Part shown: positions 25,027-32,668 of the stretch, one piece after another | How the letters are laid out: each line of letters opens with the position of its first letter | How positions within the stretch are numbered: the first letter of the stretch is position 1 | NCBI GenBank assembly: GCA_001784435.1 | Contig: MFQZ01000001.1 | Location: 1 to 64,000 of the forward strand | Direction of reading: 5' to 3' | Length of the DNA stretch: 64,000 nucleotides | Source of the DNA: Candidatus Magasanikbacteria bacterium RIFOXYC2_FULL_42_28 | Lineage (GTDB): Bacteria > Patescibacteria > ABY1 > Magasanikbacterales > GWA2-37-8 | The notes under the pieces: generated by a model | The model's database searches: none | The model's input: only the letters and a program-made list of their open reading frames with translations | What the model was told of the DNA's origin: nothing | Made by a program: the position numbers and the translations under genes

Positions 25027-25108
25027 CAACCACTGCCGCGATATCAGCGCCGGATTCTTTTCTCCCGACTAAGTCGGGATACTGAATCCAACTACACCGC
25101 ACTGGTTG
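25027..25108. repeat. Structured palindromic element between infA and rpmJ
   Basis: Outer arms CAACCACTGC (25027-25036) and GCACTGGTTG (25099-25108) pair at nine of ten positions. Inside, GGATTC/GAATCC closes over a second stem CCCGAC/GTCGGG (about 25066-25080). The leader of rpmJ-rpsM could fold into this, or it may be another dispersed palindromic element, since a similar CCCGAC/GTCGGG stem occurs in the mnmA insert at 31494-31515. Confidence 0.6.
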
Positions 25109-25132
25109 ATACTCCTTAATCTTAATTGAATT

Positions 25133-25348
25133 TTAGAATCGAAATGTTATTCGTCCTTTGGTCAGATCGTAAGGCGTCATCTCTACTTTTACGCCATCGC
25201 CAATACTAAGACGAATTTTATTAAGGCGCATTTTGCCCGACAAATGGGCGATTATTGTTTGGCCGCTTTCGAGGGTTACTCGAAAAGTACCAGCTGGCAA
25301 TAATTCAGCAATCGTGCCTTTGATTTCAATTGTGTCTTGTTTTGACAT
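25133..25348 (-). CDS. infA: Translation initiation factor IF-1
   Basis: 71 residues forming an S1-like OB fold: KQDTIEIKGTIAELLPAGTFRVTLESGQTIIAHLSGKMR then IRLSIGDGVKVEMTPYDLTKGRI. Blocks the A site during initiation. First gene of the operon that continues with rpmJ and the S13-S11-S4-alpha-L17-L13-S9 genes, with a consensus promoter directly upstream. Confidence 0.97.
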   Translation of the reverse strand: MSKQDTIEIKGTIAELLPAGTFRVTLESGQTIIAHLSGKMRLNKIRLSIGDGVKVEMTPYDLTKGRITFRF

Positions 25349-25371
25349 TAATGAAATTTTCGTTCGGGGCT

Positions 25372-25400
25372 ATTTTAAGCCAATTTTATTATTTTGTCAA
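25372..25400 (-). promoter_or_regulatory. Consensus sigma-70 promoter of the infA-ribosomal operon
   Basis: On the minus strand, TTGACA (25400-25395), exactly 17 bases, then TAAAAT (25377-25372). The infA start lies about 23 bases below the -10 box. This is the best promoter match I found and suits a highly expressed operon. Confidence 0.8.
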
Positions 25401-25448
25401 GGGCGGGATGGCCTGTGGATAACATTTACTACCGTTATTACAAACAAT

Positions 25449-25931
25449 TTACTCACTTTTTTGGCTAATTTCAGCTAAATTATCAGGCAAAATAACTACT
25501 CTATACACCCAAAATTTATACAAAAAGAAATTCCAACTGACCGCAAAAATAACATTTAAAGTCCGCAATATTAAATAGGCAACATCTACTGTGTGGACAC
25601 CAAACCCTAACGGCCATGATACACCCACCGCGTCTATCCACAACCACATCCACGCAATTGAAAAAAAATAATTGGCAATTAATAACATAATAAATCTTTT
25701 CATCTGACGCGTGGTGTTACCGCTGGATTTAAAAGACCAAAATTTATGCGCGTAAAACACATAAACAACCACAACAATTTGCCCCAGCGCCACCGCGATT
25801 GTCGGTTTTAATTTTAAAAATTCTTTAAAAAATATCAAAACGAGAATATCCAAAACAAACGCGCTGCTACCGGCGAGAAAATAATTAATAAAACGATGAA
25901 CGTAAAGATAGTTGTAAAGTTTTTTAAACAC
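25449..25931 (-). CDS. GtrA-like membrane protein
   Basis: A 160-residue protein with four hydrophobic helices and the GtrA family pattern (RFINYFLAGSSAFVLDILVL at the start, VVVYVFYAHKFWSF in the middle, SWNFFLYKFWVY at the end). GtrA proteins help move lipid-linked sugars across the membrane. It lies two bases below alaS and may be read through from it. Substrate unknown. Confidence 0.88.
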   Translation of the reverse strand: MFKKLYNYLYVHRFINYFLAGSSAFVLDILVLIFFKEFLKLKPTIAVALGQIVVVVYVFYAHKFWSFKSSGNTTRQMKRFIMLLIANYFFSIAWMWLWIDAVGVSWPLGFGVHTVDVAYLILRTLNVIFAVSWNFFLYKFWVYRVVILPDNLAEISQKSE

Positions 25932-25933
25932 AA

Positions 25934-27784
25934 TTATTCTAAAATCGCTTTAATCCTACGCACCCCGGCCGAAACCGCTTCTTCTTTCGTAATTTTAAAC
26001 TTGCCCAAAGTACCAGTGTGCTCCACATGCGGTCCGCCACAAATTTCACGGCTAAAAGTTAAAGAATTTTCATGGACATGCGCCGGTTCACCGGGATCGC
26101 CGATAGTGTACACTTTTACTTTGGCTTCATATTTATCACCAAATAATCCAATCGCACCTTTTTTGCCCGCTTCCTCGACTGACATTTCGGCAAACGAGAC
26201 ATTATAATCGTGACTAATAGCGTAATTTAACAATTCCTCCACGCGCTTTTTTTGTTCATCGGTTAATTTTTCCGGATGTGAAAAATCAAAACGCAGGCGT
26301 TCGGCGGTAATATTACTCCCCTTTTGTTCCACATGCTTACCCAAAACTTCGCGCAAAACCGCGTGGAGTAAATGCGTGGCAGTATGGTATTTGGTGGACA
26401 TCTCACTGTGATCGGCCAAGCCACCGGCAAATTTTTGCTCAGCGCCAGCGCGCGATAATTCTTGATGTGCTTTGAAAGCGGTTTCAAATCCATTCACATC
26501 TACTTTCAAACCATTTTCGTTCGCCAACTCCAAAGTCATTTCTAACGGAAAACCGTAACTCTCAAATAAACGAAACGCTTGCTTGCCGGAAATTTCGCTT
26601 ACCACTTTGCCGGTTTTTTCCAGCGCGATTCTAAAACCATCCAATAATTTTTCCAATTCTTTTAAACCACTCTCAATCGTATTTCTAAATTTACTTTCTT
26701 CTTGGGCGATTTCGTTTAAAACAAATTCGCGATTACGATTAACTTCCGGATAAACATCGGTAAAAATTTTAATTACCACTTCGGCAATTTGCGAACAGAA
26801 ATTTTCTTTTAACCCCAAATTTCGTCCATGGCGAACTGCGCGCCGAATTAACCGGCGTACAATATACCCCTGATCAACATTGCTTGGCGCAACGCCTCGG
26901 TCATCGCCCATGATCATCGTGGCCGTGCGAATGTGGTCGGCGATAATACGCATTGATTTGGTAATTTCCGGTGATTCAATATATTCGCGTCCGGAAATTG
27001 ATTCTATTTTTTGGATTATCGGCCAAAAAGTGTCGATTTGAAAAACATCAGAAAATCCATTTAATACTACGAGTGTGCGTTCCAAGCCCATACCGGTATC
27101 AACATTTTTTTGCGTGAGTGGAACATATTTGCCTTCGGCGTTTTTATTATACTGCATGAAGACATCATTCCAAATTTCCAACCAATTATCTTCGTCAGTC
27201 GCCGGGTTACTGGACTCCGGCGGAAATTCACTCTTACCCATCCAAAAAAACATCTCCGTATCCGGACCGCACGGGCCGGTTTGTCCGGCCGGACCCCACC
27301 AGTTATTAACCCTTGACAAAAAGGCGATTTTGTGCATTGGCACACCCAAGTTTTCCCAAATTTTGGCTGATTGCTCATCTTTGGGCGCGTTCTCATCTCC
27401 CAAAAATACCGAAACGGCCAGTTTGCGCTTATCCAAGCCCAGCCACATTTCGGATGTTAAAAATTCCCAACTCCATTCAATGGCTTCTTGTTTAAAATAA
27501 TCACCCAGCGACCAATTTCCCATCATTTCAAAAAAAGTATCATGACGATTGTCCCCCACCTCGTCAATATCTTGCGTGCGAATACATTTTTGGACATTGG
27601 CCAAACGTTTACCCTCCGGATGTGTCTCCCCCATTAAATATGGTACCAGCGGATGCATACCGGCCGTGGTAAACAAAACCGTCGGATCATTTTCCGGAAT
27701 CAAAGGCGCGGACGCGATAATGGCGTGATTTTTGCTTTTGAAAAAATCCAAATATTTTTGACGAAGTTCGTGGGATGTGATCAT
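25934..27784 (-). CDS. alaS: Alanyl-tRNA synthetase, short form without C-Ala domain
   Basis: 616 residues against about 870 in most bacteria. It has the class II catalytic core (LRQKYLDFFKSKNHAI start, DEVGDNRHDTFFEMMGNWSLGDYF motif 2, GMGLERTL motif 3) and the tRNA-recognition helices. The editing domain is complete, with the metal ligands in HTATHLLHAVL and CGGPHVEHTG. The C-terminal oligomerisation and tRNA-elbow domain (C-Ala) is absent; the chain stops soon after the editing site. Ligation and clearing of Ser/Gly-tRNA should both work. A 59-base AT spacer separates it from the upstream gene. Confidence 0.94.
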   Translation of the reverse strand: MITSHELRQKYLDFFKSKNHAIIASAPLIPENDPTVLFTTAGMHPLVPYLMGETHPEGKRLANVQKCIRTQDIDEVGDNRHDTFFEMMGNWSLGDYFKQEAIEWSWEFLTSEMWLGLDKRKLAVSVFLGDENAPKDEQSAKIWENLGVPMHKIAFLSRVNNWWGPAGQTGPCGPDTEMFFWMGKSEFPPESSNPATDEDNWLEIWNDVFMQYNKNAEGKYVPLTQKNVDTGMGLERTLVVLNGFSDVFQIDTFWPIIQKIESISGREYIESPEITKSMRIIADHIRTATMIMGDDRGVAPSNVDQGYIVRRLIRRAVRHGRNLGLKENFCSQIAEVVIKIFTDVYPEVNRNREFVLNEIAQEESKFRNTIESGLKELEKLLDGFRIALEKTGKVVSEISGKQAFRLFESYGFPLEMTLELANENGLKVDVNGFETAFKAHQELSRAGAEQKFAGGLADHSEMSTKYHTATHLLHAVLREVLGKHVEQKGSNITAERLRFDFSHPEKLTDEQKKRVEELLNYAISHDYNVSFAEMSVEEAGKKGAIGLFGDKYEAKVKVYTIGDPGEPAHVHENSLTFSREICGGPHVEHTGTLGKFKITKEEAVSAGVRRIKAILE

Positions 27785-27843
27785 ATTTTAATTTCAGATT
27801 TTAGATTTATGATTTCAGATTTGTATCTAAATTATGCAAGTAT

Positions 27844-29355
27844 TTAATTTATCTTTAACAATTTTTTCGCCTCTTCTCGACCAAAATTAAATTCCACCCA
27901 GCTGGCATCAGACGACAAAATTTTTAGCAGATTATATTTATATTTAAACGCCGCTCCCGCAAAATCTTTGGGGAAGTCCTCGTCGTTTGTATAAAATTTT
28001 GAATAGGAAACCTGCTCTTTGGTAAACCCACGGTCAAACGCCCGCTTGATTTCCGGCAAAGCATCCACGGAAAGCCCGCTAAGCAAATATGATAAATCCA
28101 AATTTTTCTGTTCACCGGCAATCATCCTGTCTACATTTTTACGCGCGATTATTTTATCAACATTTAAACTGGCCACCAAAGTAAAGGCCAATAACCCCAA
28201 AACCAAATACAAACCAAACAGCCGACGAAATTCAACTTTAAAAATCACCGCAATAAAATAAATCGCTTGAACCAAAATTACCAAATATATAAACCATTCC
28301 ACGTAAAGGCGCAAAACCGTAAAACCATACGCATCTTGATACAAATTCATGCGTTTTAAGGCGGACAACGCGACCAGACACACTTGCGCTGACAAAAATA
28401 ACTGCAAAAATCCCATGAGCCGGGCGCCATTATGCGCGCAATAGGACCGATACACGTAAAACAAAAGCGCGAAAGAAATAACCAAAACCCCAACCAACTG
28501 GAAAAAACCTTGCCGAGCGTATTTGGCGTAAGTCAATCCGTTTTGCAAAACAAATTCGCTTGAGCCGAAAAGATATTTGATTTGAATGATTACAAACAGT
28601 AAAAATAGCGCGTTAATAAGCCCAAGCACGATGCTCGCGATAAAATTATCATGCGCCTTTACTTTATTTACATATTCAAGTAAGGAATGTTCGCGAGACA
28701 GTGTCGCGTAAAACAGTCCAGAAAGAAAAACAAAAATCACGAACCCGCGCAAAACCCGCCCCACCGCCGCGGGCGTAATGTTAATTTTAAAAACATTATC
28801 CAACAAATCCGCGAATATCCGATCCGCACTGTAAAACAACACGCCGAATAATAATAAAATCGGAAAAGCGATAAGAAGCGCGGTAGCAATTTTTTTATAA
28901 TTTTTACTGGGTACGGAATTAGATTGCGACAAATCTTTATACACCAACACCATCTTGCCGAACCACAAAGCAAAATTACGCAAAACCGGAATATTTAATA
29001 ATTTGAATTTATATCCGGCCGGATTGTGTAAAGTCGCCAAAACAAACAATAAAACTGATAAAATAAACACCACCCACGGCACTGCCATTTTTACCAAAGC
29101 GTTATTGTATAAAACCACATCAAAACTCAATATCAAAATTGGCAAGGTTAGAAGCAAAGCCAATTTTTGACGTAATTGATTGGTGATAAACGCCAAGGCC
29201 AAAAACGCGTAAATAAAAACAAACACAAAAACAAACCAACCTAAGCCGAGTTGGCGATTGTTGAAAAATACATCAAAAAATATCGCGGCCAAAAGCGCCA
29301 AGGCGATATAGGCCAAACGAGACCAACGTTTATCGTGAATATTTTCGTGAAACAT
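27844..29355 (-). CDS. DUF4173 polytopic membrane protein
   Basis: 503 residues with about eleven to twelve membrane helices covering residues 10-400, followed by a soluble tail (about 415-503). The C-terminal pattern SLNVDKIIARKNVDRMIAGEQ with LDLSYLLSGLSVDALPEI is typical of the DUF4173/DUF4153 family. Function unknown. It is followed upstream by a coiled-coil membrane protein five bases away, so the two may act together. Confidence 0.75.
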   Translation of the reverse strand: MFHENIHDKRWSRLAYIALALLAAIFFDVFFNNRQLGLGWFVFVFVFIYAFLALAFITNQLRQKLALLLTLPILILSFDVVLYNNALVKMAVPWVVFILSVLLFVLATLHNPAGYKFKLLNIPVLRNFALWFGKMVLVYKDLSQSNSVPSKNYKKIATALLIAFPILLLFGVLFYSADRIFADLLDNVFKINITPAAVGRVLRGFVIFVFLSGLFYATLSREHSLLEYVNKVKAHDNFIASIVLGLINALFLLFVIIQIKYLFGSSEFVLQNGLTYAKYARQGFFQLVGVLVISFALLFYVYRSYCAHNGARLMGFLQLFLSAQVCLVALSALKRMNLYQDAYGFTVLRLYVEWFIYLVILVQAIYFIAVIFKVEFRRLFGLYLVLGLLAFTLVASLNVDKIIARKNVDRMIAGEQKNLDLSYLLSGLSVDALPEIKRAFDRGFTKEQVSYSKFYTNDEDFPKDFAGAAFKYKYNLLKILSSDASWVEFNFGREEAKKLLKIN

Positions 29356-29360
29356 ATAAA

Positions 29361-30728
29361 TTATTGAATACCTGGTTTGTAATTAAAAAAATCAACAAAC
29401 ACATTTGATATATTAAGTAGCGGAAAATTTTCCGATGGGTACGCCACCCAAACTTTGGGCTGATAGCTCATCACAATGCTAAAAGCATTACGATATGACT
29501 CCTCAAACGAAACCATGCCATTGAGCAAAGATTTATCATCTTCTTGAGTCGGTGCGATATCACTATTCAACCTGGCACCAATTTTTAAATTGACAAAACT
29601 TCCATAATTAATCATTTGATCGTGCATACTCTGCAACCCCGCCGTCTCCGCATTAAGATTATTGAGACGCTTAATCTCACTTCTTATAACAGATAAATTT
29701 GATTGGTAATGGGAATCAAATTCACCCAAATTATTCATGTAAGAAATTACATTTCCATGTGAGTTTACAATTTCTTTTCGTTTAAAAAAATCTGCGTCAA
29801 TTTTATTCAATGCGTCTTCGGCTTTACCATTTTTATATAAAAGGTCAGAAGCATCACGCGCATCAACTAATTTTGACACCCCCGTTTGAAACAAATTGTA
29901 TTGAGGCGATACGTCAAAATTTTTCACAGCCAAATCGTCAACTGTGGTTTTTAAAGTAACTAATCTCTTTTTATAATCGACTATACTTTCATCCGCACTC
30001 TTTAAAACTCGAGCCCATTTCACAGCATACTCTAACGCCGGCCGCGATATATTTATTTTTGCAACCAAATCCTTCAAATTATCGACATTAATAGTAAGCA
30101 GTTCATTGTCTTCTTTAATGCCTTGAATTTTGGAATAAACAACATCCAATGCCGCCAAATTTTCTTTTACACCGGCCGGTGCCGCTACGCCGCGTTTTTC
30201 TATAAGATTTTCCAATTGATGTTTATACCAAAGTAAATCGCGACGCATGAATGAAAGTCTTTTTTTCAATGCCGGAATAAAATTATAATAATCCAAATCA
30301 ACTGATAATGAAGTTAATTTATCCTGTATTTCTGACGCGGTAAAGCACTGGATTCCTTTTATTTGTTTGTTGGGATTTTTTAATACTTCTACGCCATATC
30401 TTATCTTCGCTAAATCAAATATGATTGGATCATAAATGACAGCGCCAAAACTCTCTATACTTAAACGTTTATCATTTAATTCTTTTAGTGCATCCTCCAT
30501 TTCAACAATCGTCATTTGTTTTTTTTCAGGTTGCAGTTGAGTAGTAGAGACAATACTGGTGATTTCCGCTAGCGCAATTTGATTCGTATCGGAAAAATTA
30601 GCAACTAAATTTGCCTGCTTTGAGTATCTAAATACCAAAACTAAAATTATTACAAATAAAACTAATATTGGCACAAAAAACGTAAATACCACCACCAATT
30701 TCTTGTTCATAAAATTTCGGATTAACAC
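29361..30728 (-). CDS. Membrane-anchored helical protein, unknown
   Basis: The 455-residue protein has one N-terminal membrane helix (about 10-33) and a long, mostly helical extracytoplasmic part with heptad-like Leu/Ile spacing (about 60-420). A single Cys (about 125) and no catalytic motif are visible. It may be a structural or adhesive stalk. It sits between mnmA and the DUF4173 gene, five and nine bases from them, so it is probably co-transcribed. No family recognised. Confidence 0.6.
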   Translation of the reverse strand: MLIRNFMNKKLVVVFTFFVPILVLFVIILVLVFRYSKQANLVANFSDTNQIALAEITSIVSTTQLQPEKKQMTIVEMEDALKELNDKRLSIESFGAVIYDPIIFDLAKIRYGVEVLKNPNKQIKGIQCFTASEIQDKLTSLSVDLDYYNFIPALKKRLSFMRRDLLWYKHQLENLIEKRGVAAPAGVKENLAALDVVYSKIQGIKEDNELLTINVDNLKDLVAKINISRPALEYAVKWARVLKSADESIVDYKKRLVTLKTTVDDLAVKNFDVSPQYNLFQTGVSKLVDARDASDLLYKNGKAEDALNKIDADFFKRKEIVNSHGNVISYMNNLGEFDSHYQSNLSVIRSEIKRLNNLNAETAGLQSMHDQMINYGSFVNLKIGARLNSDIAPTQEDDKSLLNGMVSFEESYRNAFSIVMSYQPKVWVAYPSENFPLLNISNVFVDFFNYKPGIQ

Positions 30729-30737
30729 AGAACTACG

Positions 30738-32051
30738 TCATTTACTCAAGATTTCTCCCCCACCCAAACATTCGCCTTTCAAGTAAAAAACAGCAAATTG
30801 CCCTGGAGTGACGGCGCGTTGGGGTTTGGTGAATTTGACGACGAGAGATTGCTCCCCGTATCGTGAGTACGGGGCAGGCTGTCGCTCGGAATGACAACTG
30901 GTTACGACACAATCTTGCAATTCTTGACGATGACGGAGCCGTACTTTACATTTTAGCGGTAATTTTGGGGTTTGTCCAGCGAGCCAGTTTATGCCCGAGA
31001 CAGTTATTTCTTTTTTAAATAAAAGTGGATCGTCGTTTGTGCCGACGATTATGGTGTTGTTTTTTGGGTTTTTTTCGATAACGAACAGTGGTTTTTGTTC
31101 CCGGGTGATTGCTCCCACCACCCCCTCGCCCCCTCCTCGGGCAGGAGGGGAGAAACGAACGCCGACGCGTTCGCCGATGGTGTAAAACGGCAGGCCATCA
31201 TGTTCACCCAATAATTCGCCACTCGTGGAAATAATTTTCCCCGGCTTGGCTTTTACTTTTCCTTTTAAAAATTCTCGCATTGGCATTTCGCCGACAAAAC
31301 AAATTCCCATGCTTTCGGCTTTATCGGCCGTGGGTAAATTAAATTTTTTTGCGAGTGCGCGCACTTCAAGTTTAGTGTAACCGCCAATTGGAAAAAGTGT
31401 TTTACTTAATTGTTTTTGGGTGAGTTGGTTTAAGAAATAAGTTTGGTCTTTGTTGGTGTCGGCGGATTGTAATAATTTACAGGCGACTTTGGGACAGAGA
31501 TCCCGACTTTCGTCGGGATGACAAGTGACGGGCTTGCCCGGCGTAACGCAGTGAAGCCGGGCGTAATGTCCCGTCGCGAGTTTATCAAAACCTAACTTTT
31601 GCGCTTTTTCTAACCAGGCGCCAAATTTTACAAATTTATTACATAAAATATCCGGGTTGGGCGTACGGCCGGCAGAATATTGTTTGTAACAATAATCTAA
31701 CACCATTTTTTTATATTCTTTGACAAAATCCAAACGGAGTAATGGTATTTTTAATTTCGCGGCCACACGGAGGGCGTCTTGATAATCGGCGTGCCAGCAG
31801 GGCTCCGTTCCGACTACGTCGGAACTACGCCCTGTAAACACACTACCAGAAAAACTTGCCGGGCGTAGTCCAGAGGACGAAGCCCAACTTGTGGGGCGTA
31901 GCCGTTCAGGCGAAGCCCCATAATTAACCATAAAAGCACCGGTCACATCATAACCAGCTTTTACGAGCAAGGCCGCGGCAACGCTTGAATCCACTCCGCC
32001 GGACATTGCGACCAAAATTTTTTCTTTTCTTTTACTGGCCATACTGACCAT
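30738..32051 (-). CDS. mnmA: tRNA 2-thiouridylase MnmA with four in-frame repeat insertions
   Basis: Puts sulfur on U34 of Lys/Glu/Gln tRNAs. The PP-loop (AMSGGVDSSVAAALL, about 15-29), the catalytic Cys pair (GRTPNPDILCN, Cys137; SMGICFVGE, Cys251), TGHYAR, TNKDQTYFL and the C-terminal VTPGQFAVFY are all intact. The chain is 437 residues, about 70-80 more than usual. The excess is four segments that match palindromic repeats: about residues 45-84, 168-189, 298-318 and 383-401. They fall in loops between conserved blocks, so the enzyme may still fold. The start could be Met4 (32042). Confidence 0.93.
   Translation of the reverse strand: MVSMASKRKEKILVAMSGGVDSSVAAALLVKAGYDVTGAFMVNYGASPERLRPTSWASSSGLRPASFSGSVFTGRSSDVVGTEPCWHADYQDALRVAAKLKIPLLRLDFVKEYKKMVLDYCYKQYSAGRTPNPDILCNKFVKFGAWLEKAQKLGFDKLATGHYARLHCVTPGKPVTCHPDESRDLCPKVACKLLQSADTNKDQTYFLNQLTQKQLSKTLFPIGGYTKLEVRALAKKFNLPTADKAESMGICFVGEMPMREFLKGKVKAKPGKIISTSGELLGEHDGLPFYTIGERVGVRFSPPARGGGEGVVGAITREQKPLFVIEKNPKNNTIIVGTNDDPLLFKKEITVSGINWLAGQTPKLPLKCKVRLRHRQELQDCVVTSCHSERQPAPYSRYGEQSLVVKFTKPQRAVTPGQFAVFYLKGECLGGGEILSK
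30849..30905. repeat. Palindromic element in frame in mnmA (insert 4, family B-like)
   Basis: On the minus strand it begins TGTCATTCCGAGCGACAGCC and includes a CCCCGTA/TACGGGG hairpin. It encodes CHSERQPAPYSRYGEQ, beginning with the same CHSER as the 15003-15041 copy. Confidence 0.75.
31098..31160. repeat. Palindromic element in frame in mnmA (insert 3, family A)
   Basis: It holds GATTGCTCCCACCACCCCCT and a CCCCTCCT/AGGAGGGG hairpin, matching the reverse complement of the priA copy (10619-10735). It encodes SPPARGGGEGVVGAIT. Confidence 0.85.
31485..31560. repeat. Palindromic elements in frame in mnmA (insert 2, families B and C)
   Basis: Two adjoining units. The first has the stem ATCCCGAC/GTCGGGAT (31499-31520) and encodes CHPDESRD. 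The second has CCGGCGTAACG with GAAGCCGG and encodes VTPGKPV, the same hexapeptide core (TPGKPV) as the dnaG copy at 36484-36522. Confidence 0.8.
31800..31919. repeat. Triple palindromic insert in frame in mnmA (insert 1, family C)
   Basis: Three hairpins in a row: GTTCCGAC/GTCGGAAC inside AGGGC/GCCCT; GGGC-GTA-GTCC/GGAC-GAA-GCCC; and GGGGC-GTA-GCC/GGC-GAA-GCCCC. The GTA/GAA internal loop recurs. Together they add about 40 Ser/Gly/Arg/Pro-rich residues between conserved FMVNY and CWHADY. Confidence 0.8.
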
Positions 32052-32087
32052 TATATTACATTTTCAGGCAAAAATCAAGATAAAACA

Positions 32088-32117
32088 AAAAACCACGCCT
32101 TTTAAAACGTGGTTTTT
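32088..32117 (-). terminator. Terminator below the DUF805 gene
   Basis: A 10-bp stem (AAAAACCACG 32088-32097 / CGTGGTTTTT 32108-32117) with A and T tracts on both sides could end transcription in either direction. It lies 11 bases below the DUF805 stop. Confidence 0.7.
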
Positions 32118-32127
32118 AAGAACAAAA

Positions 32128-32514
32128 TTACATACTTGCCGGAGCCGATGGCGTGGCGCCAGCACCTTTTGGACTGGGACCGTATTGATTATCGCCCGGC
32201 TTACTATCTAGAACTGTTAAGACGAAAAACCAAATACCGCCGACGAGCGGAATCAAATTTATAAAAATCCACCAACCGCTTTTACCAACATCGTGTAAAC
32301 GACGAACAGTCAAAGCCCAACTTGGCACGGCTATCGCCAAAGCATATGATACATACAAACCATATCCTACTGTATAGGAAACTGCGGTTGTGCCACCATA
32401 AAATAACACGGCTACGATCACGGTATTTATTAACGCGAACATCCAATACTCCGCCCGGCTAGCCCGCCCGCTAAACACTGCGTATTTTTTTAAAACGTCT
32501 ATATACCAATGCAT
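32128..32514 (-). CDS. DUF805 small membrane protein
   Basis: 128 residues with the DUF805 opening (WYIDVLKKYAVFSGRASRAEYWMFAL) and about four membrane helices, including the SGWWIFINLIPLVGGIWFF segment. The short C-terminal tail is Pro/Ala/Ser-rich. The role is unknown; the family is widespread and sometimes linked to envelope stress. Its upstream region holds four consecutive palindromes. Confidence 0.88.
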   Translation of the reverse strand: MHWYIDVLKKYAVFSGRASRAEYWMFALINTVIVAVLFYGGTTAVSYTVGYGLYVSYALAIAVPSWALTVRRLHDVGKSGWWIFINLIPLVGGIWFFVLTVLDSKPGDNQYGPSPKGAGATPSAPASM

Positions 32515-32535
32515 ATTGATATTGTTAAATTGATT

Positions 32536-32625
32536 GATGCGATGGGCGCATCCTAATTTAAATATATATTTAAATATATATTCAAGTATATACTTGAATA
32601 TATACAGAAACTTGCCTACCGGTAA
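32536..32625. promoter_or_regulatory. Cluster of four palindromes upstream of the DUF805 gene
   Basis: In order: hairpin GATGCG/CGCATC (32536-32552), perfect 20-bp palindrome ATTTAAATATATATTTAAAT (32556-32575), perfect 30-bp palindrome centred on TTCAAGTATATACTTGAA (32575-32604), and hairpin CTTGCC/GGTAAG (32610-32625). The second palindrome recurs at 63512-63531. Operator or replication/structural role; not known. Confidence 0.55.
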
Positions 32626-32668
32626 GCAAATTATAATTGTAAACAGTTTAATTATACCACAAACTAAT

